Shown: in pieces, positions 9,373 to 18,229 of the stretch
Numbering within the stretch: position 1 is the first letter of the stretch
How the letters are laid out: every line of letters starts with the position of its first letter
From: [Clostridium] clostridioforme AGR2157
GTDB taxonomy: Bacteria > Bacillota > Clostridia > Lachnospirales > Lachnospiraceae
Direction: 5' to 3'
Length of the DNA stretch: 64,000 nucleotides
Assembly (NCBI RefSeq): GCF_000424325.1
Contig: NZ_AUJR01000012.1
Span: 41,432 to 105,431 of the forward strand
Translations under genes and position numbers: made by a program
Notes under the pieces: model-generated
The model's database searches: none
Seen by the model: only the letters and a program-made list of their open reading frames with translations
What the model was told of the DNA's origin: nothing

Positions 9373-10518
9373 TTAAGCCCAATCCTCATAAATATAATCC
9401 GGGGCACAATACATAATTTGTCCATCCTTTACCGTCATCTCAGGCTTCAGCAGTTTATCTGCGGTAAAGGCAGTTCCCTTCCAGTCCTTATAGGTCTGCT
9501 TACAAGCCATCCACCGGAAGATTGCTACATCCGCCCTGGACCCTTCTGACAGGCATCCAATCTCACCCTGCATTTTCATCAGTCCGGCCGGACGCTCCGT
9601 GGCCATGCTGACCACCTGGTTCATGGGGATTCCCATGCAGATATACCGGGACATCAGATTTGGCAGTGAAAATATGGGTCTTCTGAACATGCTTCCCAGC
9701 ACCAGGTCCGTACTGCACATGTCCGCAATAAAACCCTGCTCCATGGCAGCCAGCATTACGTCATAATCACCGTGCTTCCTTCCCTCTGCCGTGTCAAAGA
9801 TGATGCCCCGTTTCCTGGCCTCCCTGACGCTAGTATATAATTTGCCGTTTTCATCAATAATTGTGTTCTTCACGCCCTGATATACATGCTCAAAGATATC
9901 TCCCGGACGCAGAACCTTAAGCACCTCGCTGGTGGGTACCGGTATATTGGTGCAGTGCACTTCCACCGGACAGCCCACCATTTCGGCAATGCGGACTGTT
10001 TCCTTCAACGGCTCAATGCCCAATCCCTCTGCCAGTTCCTCACTCTGCCGGATTTTAAGCCCCAGAATATTGTCCTGGTTATCATGGTACATCCGGTCAA
10101 TCTTTTCCGGGTTGAAAAACCTGGGATTGATGCATTCATGGTAACTGGTGGTGGTCAGCCCTGCGGAACACACCTGAAGGAAGCTTTTGATGGTAACCCT
10201 GCTCCTGGCTATCACTGCCGACCGGAAGATGGGATAATTGGCAACTCCTGCCGAGAAGTCTATGGCAGCCGTGACCCCCGTTGGCAGATAGGCCACATCC
10301 GGATATATGCCGATTTCCGTCCCTTCCCATAACATATGGGCATGGGCGTCAATCAACCCCGGAAACACATATTTTCCCCTGGCATCCACCACATGCCTTG
10401 CAGGCTCCCCTTCCTCATATCTGGTGATTCTCCCGTTATAGATTGCTATGTTCCCCACCTGGTCTGTCTGGTTTGCCGGGTCAATCACATGTCCGTTCTT
10501 AATCAATAAATCTAGCAT
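9373..10518 (-). CDS. Amidohydrolase/deacetylase of the Atu3266/EF_0837 type
   Basis: A 381-residue metal-dependent hydrolase of the amidohydrolase superfamily. Expected metal ligands are visible: DAHAHML (HxH), GLKIRQSEE (the Lys that is carbamylated), EVHCTN, FEHVYQG and STDLV. The start at 10518 is supported by GGAGGTGGAGG just upstream; a longer frame has no ribosome site. It is the last gene of a minus-strand operon, 19 bp after a DASS transporter, so it probably hydrolyses an imported ester or amide of an organic acid. The family is often annotated as dihydroorotase, but the context gives no pyrimidine link. A paralogue lies at 40376-41509. Confidence 0.8.
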   Translation of the reverse strand: MLDLLIKNGHVIDPANQTDQVGNIAIYNGRITRYEEGEPARHVVDARGKYVFPGLIDAHAHMLWEGTEIGIYPDVAYLPTGVTAAIDFSAGVANYPIFRSAVIARSRVTIKSFLQVCSAGLTTTSYHECINPRFFNPEKIDRMYHDNQDNILGLKIRQSEELAEGLGIEPLKETVRIAEMVGCPVEVHCTNIPVPTSEVLKVLRPGDIFEHVYQGVKNTIIDENGKLYTSVREARKRGIIFDTAEGRKHGDYDVMLAAMEQGFIADMCSTDLVLGSMFRRPIFSLPNLMSRYICMGIPMNQVVSMATERPAGLMKMQGEIGCLSEGSRADVAIFRWMACKQTYKDWKGTAFTADKLLKPEMTVKDGQIMYCAPDYIYEDWA

Positions 10519-10537
10519 TCCTCCACCTCCAGGTATC

Positions 10538-11950
10538 TTACCAAAGTCCAATGAGCTTCCAATAAGGCAAGCCAATCAAAAAGAATATAACAAGGGCCAT
10601 TGCCACCATAATGGTGCCAACTCTCCAGAAATCCTTCTGTGGCACATAGTCCGATGCAAAGGTTATCAGACCGGCTCCATTTCCATAATGAGTCAGAAGG
10701 GCTCCAAAGCTGGCGAAAAACGCAAGCAGCAGTCCCACAACCATGGGGGTTGCCTTTGTGTTCACTGCAAGTGAGAACAGGACCGGATAAAAGGATGCCA
10801 CAAATGCACTGTTGGAGACAAAGAAATAGCGGACTGCCAGGCTGACAAGGACCAGAATCACAGTCACCACCATGCCGTTCAGCTGGGAAAGGTCCAGCAC
10901 AACACCCAGCTGGTCTGCCAGCCAGGTGTAGAATCCGGCTGAGGACAGGGCTGAGGCAATACCATAGAAAGCGCCGTACCAGATGAAAATACTCCAGGCT
11001 CCTTTGGCAGCCATCACATCGTTCCAGTCCAGCACATCCAGAAGCAGCACCAGTGCCAGGAATACAAAGCCCACCACCTGCATGCTCAGGTTGACAACCG
11101 GAAGCTTCGGTCCAAACATCCAGCCCAGAATGGCAAGAAGGAACAGCACAAAGAGTTTCTTTTCAGCAGCCGTAACAGCGCCCAGCTCCTTTAGTCCCTT
11201 TTCTGCAAGGGGCTTGATATCATTCAGGGATTTCAGTTCCGGCGGATAGTTTTTGTAAATCACATAAGGAGCCAGCAGCAGGAACAGGCCAACCGGTACA
11301 ATGGATGCCAGAAACCAGGTTCCCCAGGTAAGGGTGATTCCCAGCATCTCACTCATCAGGGAGACCGTTATGGCATTGGTGGCCATTCCGGTCAAAAACA
11401 GGGCCGAGGTTCCCTGGGAGCTTGCATACATGAGTACGGTCAGATACGCGCCCAGCTTCCTGGGAGACTTTTCTGCGCTTGAACCAGTGCCCTCTGCGAT
11501 ATTCTGAAAAATGGGATAGATGATGCTTGTCCTGGAAGAATTAGAGCCTGTTGCAGGACTTAATACAAGGTCCGTGAATACCATGATATAGCCCAGGCTC
11601 AGGGTATTGTTACCGGATTTAAGCAGCAGGTTATAGGCAATCCGCTTGCCCAGCCCTGTCTTTACAAAAGCAGTGCAGACAATGGTAACCATGGCGATAA
11701 ACCATGCCATGTTGTTCCCGTATCCCTTTAACAGAATGGATGTATCCATGAACATGGCTGCAATGCCAACGATGATAAGGGTAATGATTGGCTCTGAAAA
11801 TGGTTTGATTACCAGCCCCAGCAGCAGCCCCAGATACAGCGCCGCAATATGCCATGTCTCCACTTCCAATCCGGCCGGCGCCGGTATGTTCCAGATAGCA
11901 ATGGTTGCAGCAGCTATCAGGAATAATTTTATAAACCGTTTCTTCTCCAT
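10538..11950 (-). CDS. DASS/SLC13-family anion transporter
   Basis: A 470-residue protein with about a dozen hydrophobic spans, resembling divalent anion:sodium symporters that import di- and tricarboxylates or related anions. Conserved features include SPATGSNSSRTSIIYPI near residue 130 and SQGTSALFLTGMATN near residue 185, which correspond to the first SNT-like substrate motif, and NSAFVASFYPVLFS near residue 385. The ATG at 11950 has GGAGGAG upstream. It is sandwiched between a decayed symporter remnant and the amidohydrolase, and may have replaced that symporter functionally. Confidence 0.8.
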   Translation of the reverse strand: MEKKRFIKLFLIAAATIAIWNIPAPAGLEVETWHIAALYLGLLLGLVIKPFSEPIITLIIVGIAAMFMDTSILLKGYGNNMAWFIAMVTIVCTAFVKTGLGKRIAYNLLLKSGNNTLSLGYIMVFTDLVLSPATGSNSSRTSIIYPIFQNIAEGTGSSAEKSPRKLGAYLTVLMYASSQGTSALFLTGMATNAITVSLMSEMLGITLTWGTWFLASIVPVGLFLLLAPYVIYKNYPPELKSLNDIKPLAEKGLKELGAVTAAEKKLFVLFLLAILGWMFGPKLPVVNLSMQVVGFVFLALVLLLDVLDWNDVMAAKGAWSIFIWYGAFYGIASALSSAGFYTWLADQLGVVLDLSQLNGMVVTVILVLVSLAVRYFFVSNSAFVASFYPVLFSLAVNTKATPMVVGLLLAFFASFGALLTHYGNGAGLITFASDYVPQKDFWRVGTIMVAMALVIFFLIGLPYWKLIGLW

Positions 11951-12261
11951 ATGTTTCTCCTCCAAATGTTCCAATCAGCCGGCAATGTCTGCCGGCCTTT
12001 CCTTCTGTTAAAAAACGCAAATCCGGCCACGGCAAATCCAATCATCATGGCAAGCCCCACCCCAAAGGTCTGGCCAATTCCATTCATGAGTCACACAGGT
12101 GTCAGGCCCACGTATATGTCCTTCCAGGACATGATGGCAGAGTAGACGCCATGGGTATCCCCTGCCCCTGACTGTGAGTCCGGGTCTATTGCCCGCACCA
12201 GGGCCAGTCCGGTGGATGTGTTGCCGGTAGCGGCCCCAAAGGCCTGTAATTTTAAGCCCCA
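11929..12261 (-). pseudogene. Remnant of a GltS-like sodium symporter with an in-frame UGA
   Basis: Reading the minus strand in one frame gives 111 codons resembling the C-terminal part of Na+/glutamate-type symporters: FGAATGNTSTGLALVRAIDP, later YSAIMSWKDIYVGLTPV, then a UGA stop (12091-12093), then LMNGIGQTFGVGLAMMIGFA. A TAA directly precedes the first recognisable codon, and no start or ribosome site exists. The 3' end overlaps the transporter start by 22 bp. It is a broken C-terminal fragment; family assignment is from memory of GltS-type motifs and moderate. Confidence 0.6.
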
Positions 12262-12291
12262 TTATAACATGAATCCCCGTACCGCCATAAA

Positions 12292-13320
12292 TTAAAGGTC
12301 AAACATGCCGGAACTTTTCCTGTTTGGTTTTTTTGTATCTGTATAGGCAGGTGCGGTGACGTAATCAATATCATTGATTGGCCAGGTAGGTGCTTTCCCC
12401 TCGTAGACCTCCTGTATACCCATAGCCGCAAAATAAGATGCCCTGTGGGCTGCCTCCACGGTATTTCCTCCAATGTGGGGGTAAATGATTACATTGTCCA
12501 GGGTCAGAAGCGGATTGGCGGCATCCACCGGTTCCTTCTGGATGGCATCCAGTCCTGCTCCTGCAATAGTTTTATTCTTACATGCCTCGTACAGGTCCTG
12601 CTCCACAACACAGCCGCCCCGCGCCGTATTAATCAGGAATGCAGTGGGCTTCATCATTTCCAGACGCTCCCTGTTTACCATCCCCCGTGTAATCGGCGTA
12701 TTGGGCACATGCAGGGATACATAATCGCTTTCCTTAAATATCCGTTCCAGGAACCTGACCACCTCAACTCCCTCAGGAAATTCATCCGCCTTCTTATAAG
12801 GGTCATAAGCCATAACGTTCATTTCCATGCCAAGGGCACGAACTGCCAGACGGCTTCCGATATTTCCGCATCCAATGACGCCCACCGTCTTGCCGTTTAA
12901 GGTAGTCTTCCTGGTCTTAAGCTTTGCCTTATAGTAGTCCTGGACCCATGTTTTCCTCAGCTCTATCACATTGCGGCTGCATTCCAGCATCAAGAGCATT
13001 GCTGTCTCTGCCACTGAGGTACTGTTTGCCACTGGCGCGTACAGGGTCTGTACCCCGTTGTCATGGCATGCCTTCACATCCAGTGCGTCAAAACCCGCGC
13101 CATGGCGTACCACCACCTTCAGATTGGCATTGGCCTCGATTACTTCTCTGGTGATTGGCGTAATACGCACAATCATTGCATCCGGCTGGTGCTCCTTCAT
13201 GTCGGCCAGCACGTCCTCTGTCTCAAATCCGCGTCCCCTAACCAGGGTATGTCCTGCATCCAGTAATAACCGCTCTCCTTCATCCATGATTTCCTGCGGC
13301 AATAAAATCTTCCATCCCAT
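12292..13320 (-). CDS. D-2-hydroxyacid dehydrogenase (SerA-like)
   Basis: A 342-residue NAD-dependent dehydrogenase of the D-3-phosphoglycerate dehydrogenase/hydroxypyruvate reductase superfamily. Catalytic and cofactor features are present: RHGAGFDALD near residue 95, the Rossmann GVIGCGNIGSRLA near residue 150, NTARGGCVVE near residue 235 with the catalytic Arg, KEPVDAANPLL with the Glu, and PHIGGNT with the His. There is no ACT domain, so serine biosynthesis is unlikely. Its place between an RraA-like protein and an anion transporter suggests oxidation or reduction of the imported hydroxy acid. GGAGAG precedes the ATG. Confidence 0.85.
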   Translation of the reverse strand: MGWKILLPQEIMDEGERLLLDAGHTLVRGRGFETEDVLADMKEHQPDAMIVRITPITREVIEANANLKVVVRHGAGFDALDVKACHDNGVQTLYAPVANSTSVAETAMLLMLECSRNVIELRKTWVQDYYKAKLKTRKTTLNGKTVGVIGCGNIGSRLAVRALGMEMNVMAYDPYKKADEFPEGVEVVRFLERIFKESDYVSLHVPNTPITRGMVNRERLEMMKPTAFLINTARGGCVVEQDLYEACKNKTIAGAGLDAIQKEPVDAANPLLTLDNVIIYPHIGGNTVEAAHRASYFAAMGIQEVYEGKAPTWPINDIDYVTAPAYTDTKKPNRKSSGMFDL

Positions 13321-13396
13321 TTTCTAATCTCTCCCTGTGAATTTTTTTAATGATTTGCGGCTTATATTTTAAGACGTTCTAAACTGTTACGATTTA

Positions 13397-14098
13397 TCAT
13401 GGTCTGTAAACATCGTCAATGATTTCAAATCCCTTTGCTTCCAGCGTCTTTTCCACCCATTCGCGTTTGGCTGTGCCGTTTTTGGAAGCTTCCAGCTTGG
13501 CCTCGTCCGCTGCCTGGAATTTCCTGGCTTCCTCCAGAATCACCGCTGCATCCTTGCGCGGTATGACAATGACACCGTCCGGGTCTGCCAGGATGATATC
13601 GCCCGGATTTACGCTGATTCCTCCGCAGGCAACCGGCACATTGACCTCGCCCGGTCCTTCCTTATAAGGGCCGCCTGGCGTGGTCCCCGTACAGTAAACA
13701 GGGAAATCCCATTTGCCAATCTCGTGGATATCGCGGATTGGACCGTCCAGCACAATGCCTGCCACCTTCTTTGTATATCTGAGATACGCCATCATGACCT
13801 CTCCAATCAGAGCCCTTGTGCTGTCCTCCTCATTGGAAACCACAATCACGTCCCCCTCGCTGCACATGCTGAGAGCTGCGTGCAGAGCCAGGTTGTCACC
13901 TGCCCGGCATTTAACCGTGCAGGCAGGCCCTGCCATCATCTGTTCCCTTGGACTGCTGACCAAACGGATACGCGGGTTCATGGCGCAGCTCCTGCCCATG
14001 ACATCCGCTGTGTTGGAGGCCGGTATGGTCTTAAACTGGTTCATCACCTCCATATCCGGCATCTCCCTTTTTAGATAAATACGTTTCCCTACTGACAT
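13397..14098 (-). CDS. RraA-family aldolase/decarboxylase
   Basis: A 233-residue RraA-fold protein, likely a class II aldolase acting on 4-hydroxy-2-oxoacids or an oxaloacetate decarboxylase. The signature VLDGPIRDIHEIGKW carries the Arg-Asp pair that binds metal-chelated pyruvyl substrates, and VNPGDIILADPDGVIVIP is the typical C-terminal loop. I place the start at 14098, where GGAAGG lies upstream; the frame continues to 14170 without a ribosome site. It is the first gene of the minus-strand operon, with a good promoter and a divergent LysR gene, so LysR control is likely. Confidence 0.82.
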   Translation of the reverse strand: MSVGKRIYLKREMPDMEVMNQFKTIPASNTADVMGRSCAMNPRIRLVSSPREQMMAGPACTVKCRAGDNLALHAALSMCSEGDVIVVSNEEDSTRALIGEVMMAYLRYTKKVAGIVLDGPIRDIHEIGKWDFPVYCTGTTPGGPYKEGPGEVNVPVACGGISVNPGDIILADPDGVIVIPRKDAAVILEEARKFQAADEAKLEASKNGTAKREWVEKTLEAKGFEIIDDVYRP

Positions 14099-14189
14099 AT
14101 TTTTACCTTCCTTTCCAACACTTTTATGGATTAGCATATTCTCTTTTATTGTGATTTTACTTAAAACCATTTGCTTTCCTGATGATTTT

Positions 14190-14218
14190 ATTGTAATATA
14201 TAGCTAATCACAAATCAA
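14190..14218 (-). promoter_or_regulatory. Promoter of the RraA-to-amidohydrolase operon
   Basis: On the minus strand TTGATT and TACAAT are exactly 17 bp apart, about 90 bp before the RraA-like start and inside the divergent spacer with the LysR gene. The region is the natural place for a LysR operator. Confidence 0.6.
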
Positions 14219-14268
14219 ACAATGTATTTTCAAATTTTTAACAAAATATTTTTGTGGAGGTCAAAATC

Positions 14269-15255
14269 ATGGATACACTAAGTCTGTATTATTTCTCTGA
14301 GCTTGCCAAGGATTTGCACATCACCCGCACTGCCAGCCGGTTGTTCATATCCCAGCAGACCCTCAGCAACCACATCATGAGGCTGGAAGAATATTATGGA
14401 GTGAAGCTGTTAAACCGTAAGCCCTCCCTCTCCCTTACATATGCCGGCGAATATGTGCTGGCATTTGCGGAAACCATGAACCGCGAGAATGCAAACCTCC
14501 AGGATATTCTGGCAGATATACAGCAGCAGAAACGGGGACTCATCCTGTTCGGCGCCAGTACCCTGCGCATGAGCGCCAGCCTGCCTGACATCCTGCCTGA
14601 GTTCACCTCCCGGTATCCAAACGTGGAAATCCGCATTACGGACATGAATTCCAAGCGATTGGAACAGCTGATTCTAAACGGAGACCTGGACCTGGCCATC
14701 GTCATATCAGGAGGCGAGCATCCCAGTATTGAAGAAACGCCTCTGATGTCCGACCAGATTTACCTTTGTGCTACGGATACACTGCTCAGGAAATATTATG
14801 GAAATGAGACAGAAGATTTGAAACGGAAAGCCCGGAACGGGGCGGATGTAAAAGATTTTTCCAGGCTGCCGTTCTGCATTCTCAATAACCGCATGGGGCA
14901 GAACATACAAAAATGCTTTGACGAGGCCGGATTTGTCCCTAATACCTATACCACCAGCGCCTATGTACAGATTAGTACTTCCATTGGGTTAAAAGGCCTT
15001 GCCGCATGTTTCGCCACCCGCAACAGCATACTGAACCAGAAGGGAGAAATCTCTGAGGATATCAATGTATTTCCCCTGTACTGCAGGGGGAATCCCCTAC
15101 TTCAGCAGATATCCGTGATTCATCATAAGGAACGTTACCTGTCCAGCTATACACAGTATTTTCAGGAATTAATCCTGAAGTATTTCCATGAGGCGGAGCA
15201 GATTCCCATTGAAAAGCTTGTTAGCTCTGCCCCAAACCGTCATGTGCATCGATAA
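14269..15255 (+). CDS. LysR-family transcriptional regulator
   Basis: A 328-residue LysR protein. The N-terminal helix-turn-helix reads DLHITRTASRLFISQQTLSN, followed by HIMRLEEYYGVKLLNR and an effector-binding domain with typical LDLAIVISGG. The ATG at 14269 has TGGAGG 8 bp upstream; an in-frame GTG overlapping that site is rejected. It is divergent from the RraA/dehydrogenase/transporter/amidohydrolase operon and most likely activates it in response to the transported anion or a breakdown product. Confidence 0.88.
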   Translation: MDTLSLYYFSELAKDLHITRTASRLFISQQTLSNHIMRLEEYYGVKLLNRKPSLSLTYAGEYVLAFAETMNRENANLQDILADIQQQKRGLILFGASTLRMSASLPDILPEFTSRYPNVEIRITDMNSKRLEQLILNGDLDLAIVISGGEHPSIEETPLMSDQIYLCATDTLLRKYYGNETEDLKRKARNGADVKDFSRLPFCILNNRMGQNIQKCFDEAGFVPNTYTTSAYVQISTSIGLKGLAACFATRNSILNQKGEISEDINVFPLYCRGNPLLQQISVIHHKERYLSSYTQYFQELILKYFHEAEQIPIEKLVSSAPNRHVHR

Positions 15256-15319
15256 AAAATATAGAAAATACTTATCTATAGAAAAAATAAATGCCAGCCG
15301 CCTAAAGGGGCAAAAGCGT

Positions 15320-15347
15320 TTGCATACCATCCCAAACCTGCTATAAT
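15320..15347 (+). promoter_or_regulatory. Promoter of yedF
   Basis: TTGCAT and a perfect TATAAT are 16 bp apart, about 80 bp before the yedF ATG. Confidence 0.65.
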
Positions 15348-15427
15348 TAGAGACATGTGATGATAATTTCAAAGCACACTTCCGGGAACAGGAAGAATCA
15401 GATACATGCTTAAGGAGGATACGAAAC

Positions 15428-16060
15428 ATGAAATTAGATGAACGCGGAAAGCAGTGCCCAAAGCCGGTCATTGACACTAAGAAAGCATTGGAATCCTGTA
15501 ATCCAGGTGAGACAGTTGAGGTTTTGGTGGACAACGAGATAGCTGTCCAGAACCTGAGCAAGATGGCAGCCAGCAAGGGCCTTGCAGCTGTTTCCGAAAA
15601 AATAAGCGATAATGAATTCGCTGTAAAAATCGTAGTGAGCGAGGGAGCAAACGCTGCTTCCGGCTCAGATGCAGCAGCGGATTCCGATGACGAACCGATT
15701 GTCTGCCAGCCTGACAGCCGCAGAAAGGGCATGGTAGTGGTTCTTTCCTCCAACCTTATGGGACACGGAGACCCGGAATTGGGAAAGGCCCTGATGAAGG
15801 GTTTTGTCTACGCACTTACACAGCAGGATGCCCTGCCGGAAACCGTGCTTCTGTATAACAGCGGCGCCCGCCTTTCCTGCGAAGGTTCCGATAACCTGGA
15901 GGATTTAAAATCCCTGGAATCCCAGGGCGTGGAGATTCTTACCTGCGGAACCTGCCTTAACTTCTATGGTTTGGGCGAGAAGCTTCAGGTGGGAAGCGTC
16001 ACCAATATGTATGAGATTGTAGAGCGCATGACAACCGCAAAATGTCTGGTGCGTCCTTAA
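15428..16060 (+). CDS. yedF: Selenium-metabolism-associated sulfurtransferase-fusion protein YedF
   Basis: A 210-residue two-domain protein. The N-terminal TusA/SirA domain has the catalytic motif GKQCPKPVIDTKKAL with the active Cys at about residue 9. The C-terminal DsrE-like half (VVVLSSNLMGHGDPELGK through ILTCGTCLNFYGL) completes the TIGR03527-type architecture seen in selenium-using anaerobes, often near selenium-dependent molybdenum hydroxylases. It is monocistronic here, with its own promoter and AAGGAGG site, about 12 kb from the xdh genes. A role in delivering S or Se to a cofactor is an inference from family context. Confidence 0.88.
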   Translation: MKLDERGKQCPKPVIDTKKALESCNPGETVEVLVDNEIAVQNLSKMAASKGLAAVSEKISDNEFAVKIVVSEGANAASGSDAAADSDDEPIVCQPDSRRKGMVVVLSSNLMGHGDPELGKALMKGFVYALTQQDALPETVLLYNSGARLSCEGSDNLEDLKSLESQGVEILTCGTCLNFYGLGEKLQVGSVTNMYEIVERMTTAKCLVRP

Positions 16061-16107
16061 TCTCCCGCTCATGCCAACTCAGACGAACTCCGACGAACAC
16101 TCAGCCA

Positions 16108-16137
16108 AAGGGCCGCATTCAAGACAATGCGGCCCTT
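16108..16137 (+). terminator. Hairpin terminator between convergent yedF and nucleoside hydrolase genes
   Basis: A perfect 12-bp stem (AAGGGCCGCATT / AATGCGGCCCTT) with a 6-base loop lies between two convergent genes. The T-tract is poor on both strands, so it may act as a bidirectional mRNA 3'-end stabiliser as much as a terminator. Confidence 0.6.
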
Positions 16138-16153
16138 CTCATCTATAGGTATG

Positions 16154-17101
16154 TCACTTTACTTTTTTCGATACTTCTTCGGCCCGTATCTCAGGCACGC
16201 TCAGCCATGTCTCATAAATATTGTCCTTAAACGCCTTCACGTCCCCAAGGACCGGCAGATTACATGTACATCTTTCTCCTGCCGTCTTGTCTGCCATCCT
16301 ATCTGTAATCCCGTTTAGCCCCCCATCTGTATCCATCCTCAGATATCCTGTCTCCAAATCCTGCTCCGACAGCCGCAGGCATTTCACATCATCTGCAAAC
16401 AGTTCGGGATGCATGAGATAGGCAGCGGCCGTCACATCCCAGTTATAGAAACCGGGTATGCCGTAATCCTCTTCATTGTATCCGAACCAATAATCTGTCT
16501 TTTCCATGATATATGCGGCCGCCCTGTTTCCCTTTTTTGAGAACCGTTCCCTGTATTCCTGTTTTGTAAATAAAGCTTTCAGGCAATTGTTGCCTGTTAT
16601 CACAGAAACATTCCTTCCCTTTGTAAGTACGGTCCAGGATGCCGGCGGGTCGCAGGAAAAATTCAGCTCATCCATCACCTTCTTATCAAATACAAGGGGA
16701 CCTGTGATTCCGCCCATCAGGACAATTTCTTTTACCTTCTCAAAGAAATGCCGGTCCCTCTCATATGCGCCTCTCAGGTTTGTCAGGGAACCAGTGGCGA
16801 GAACCGACAATTCCCCCGGATGGCGGTCCGCCATTTCCGCCAGGAAGTCAGCCGCCTGGCTCTGGTAATCTCCCCGCTTCTCCCCGCCTCTTTTTACGGG
16901 AATATCCTGACGTCCCAGCTCTCCCAGCATCCGCAGATTCACTGCCTGTACCACATCCAGGTTGTTATTTCCATAGGTAGAAGTGACTCCCAGCAATTCA
17001 GCGTCCCTGCTTCCCAGCAAATACATCAGGGCCAGCCCGTCATCCACATCGCAGTCTTTTGTTCCAAAGGTATTGTCACAGTCAAATACGATTTTCTTCA
17101 T
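16154..17101 (-). CDS. Inosine/uridine-preferring nucleoside hydrolase family protein
   Basis: A 315-residue enzyme expected to cleave the N-glycosidic bond of ribonucleosides. The Ca-binding aspartate cluster is seen as FDCDNTFGTKDCDVDDGLAL, spaced more widely than the usual DxDxxxDD. Other family features are LATGSLTN near residue 105, VLMGG near residue 130 and FYNWDVTAAAYL near residue 225, which carries the C-terminal Asp. I prefer the ATG at 17101 because AAAGGA precedes it; an ATG five codons earlier lacks a site. It lies 87 bp behind the ABC ATPase, on the same strand, and could be the last gene of that long operon. The wider Asp spacing makes specificity uncertain. Confidence 0.78.
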   Translation of the reverse strand: MKKIVFDCDNTFGTKDCDVDDGLALMYLLGSRDAELLGVTSTYGNNNLDVVQAVNLRMLGELGRQDIPVKRGGEKRGDYQSQAADFLAEMADRHPGELSVLATGSLTNLRGAYERDRHFFEKVKEIVLMGGITGPLVFDKKVMDELNFSCDPPASWTVLTKGRNVSVITGNNCLKALFTKQEYRERFSKKGNRAAAYIMEKTDYWFGYNEEDYGIPGFYNWDVTAAAYLMHPELFADDVKCLRLSEQDLETGYLRMDTDGGLNGITDRMADKTAGERCTCNLPVLGDVKAFKDNIYETWLSVPEIRAEEVSKKVK

Positions 17102-17144
17102 CTTTTTTCCTTTCATGCATGTTTTCCCATTACATGTCTCTCCC

Positions 17145-17189
17145 GGTACATTCCTCTACCGCTACATTCCTCTACCGGTACATTCCTCT
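17145..17189. repeat. 16-bp tandem repeat, three copies
   Basis: The unit GGTACATTCCTCTACC is repeated at 17145, 17161 (one mismatch) and 17177 (diverging at the end). On the minus strand each copy reads GAGGAATG, so each carries a small Shine-Dalgarno/ATG look-alike between the ATPase stop and the nucleoside hydrolase start. Confidence 0.85.
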
Positions 17190-18229
17190 CATGTCATGCC
17201 ATGTCTGAACAGTACAACCCCATCTGTTTCCACGGAAAGTCCTACCTTCATACCTACCTGGAATTTTGTCTGCAGACCAATGCCTTCCATCCTCTGGCAC
17301 AGAATGCTTCCTCCGGGAACGATTTTCTCAGGAACCCTTACCCTTATTTCTGTCATCTCCCCCATAAAGGTGACTTCCTCCACCTCAAAATCCCCGTCCT
17401 TTTGCAGTTGGACTGAATACGGGCGTATCATGGCTTCATAGGTCCCATCAGGCAAATCCGACCTTTTCTCAAACAGATTGCTGGCAAACCTGCCTCCAAT
17501 CACCTGTCCGGGAACATAATTCACCTTACCAAAATATTCTGCCACTGTTTTTGTCTCCGGTTGATAAAACATCTGCTCAGGAGTACCGTACTGCAGGACC
17601 TTCCCATGGCCCATCAGCGCAATGCGGTCAGACATGCGGAGGGCCTCTGCCTTGTCATGGGTGACCAGAATGGTGGTGATTTTCCATTCCTCATGCAGTT
17701 TCCTTACCAGCCGCGCCATCTCCGTCCGCAGCCCCTCGTCCAGACCGGAAAACGGTTCGTCCAGAAGAAGAACCCTGGGATTTGCTGCCAAAGCCCTGGC
17801 CAATGCCACTCTCTGCATCTGCCCTCCCGACATCTCCTTCATCTTTCTCTTCTCAAATCCGGCAAGCTGCACCGCTCCCAGGAGTTCCCCCACCCGCTCC
17901 TTCTGTTCCTTTTTCGGCACCTTTTTTAATTCCATGGGAAAGGAAATATTTTTCTCCACCGTCATGTGGGGAAACAACCGTAAATCCTGGAACACGATTA
18001 CCGTTCCCCGCTTCTCCGGCAGCTGGTCCGTCACAGATGTTCCCTGTATCCGTATATCCCCGCTCTCCTGCTCCAAAAGACCTGCTATGCATTTTAACAG
18101 AGTGGTCTTTCCGCAGCCGGATTCCCCTAAAAGGGACACGAACTCTCCCTCCTGTATTTCCAGGTCAATTCCGTGCAGTATCACCCTTTTCTGAAGTGAT
18201 ACTGTCAGATTTTCTATGTTAAGACTCAT
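17189..18229 (-). CDS. ABC transporter ATP-binding protein (YnjD-like)
   Basis: A 346-residue ATPase: Walker A GESGCGKTTLLKC near residue 38, signature MSGGQMQRVALARAL near residue 135, Walker B VLLLDEPFSGLD, and a C-terminal regulatory beta domain of the TOBE type from about residue 250. E. coli YnjD lacks that extension, so this is closer to Fe3+/spermidine-type ATPases in layout. It overlaps the upstream permease stop by 11 bp and has GGAGG 5 bp before its ATG. With the two permeases and the YnjB-like binding protein it forms one importer. Confidence 0.88.
   Translation of the reverse strand: MSLNIENLTVSLQKRVILHGIDLEIQEGEFVSLLGESGCGKTTLLKCIAGLLEQESGDIRIQGTSVTDQLPEKRGTVIVFQDLRLFPHMTVEKNISFPMELKKVPKKEQKERVGELLGAVQLAGFEKRKMKEMSGGQMQRVALARALAANPRVLLLDEPFSGLDEGLRTEMARLVRKLHEEWKITTILVTHDKAEALRMSDRIALMGHGKVLQYGTPEQMFYQPETKTVAEYFGKVNYVPGQVIGGRFASNLFEKRSDLPDGTYEAMIRPYSVQLQKDGDFEVEEVTFMGEMTEIRVRVPEKIVPGGSILCQRMEGIGLQTKFQVGMKVGLSVETDGVVLFRHGMT

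Noticed and set aside
9373..10518. Amidohydrolase as dihydroorotase of pyrimidine synthesis
   Set aside because: No pyr genes are nearby and the sequence fits the Atu3266/EF_0837 group linked to transport of other acids.
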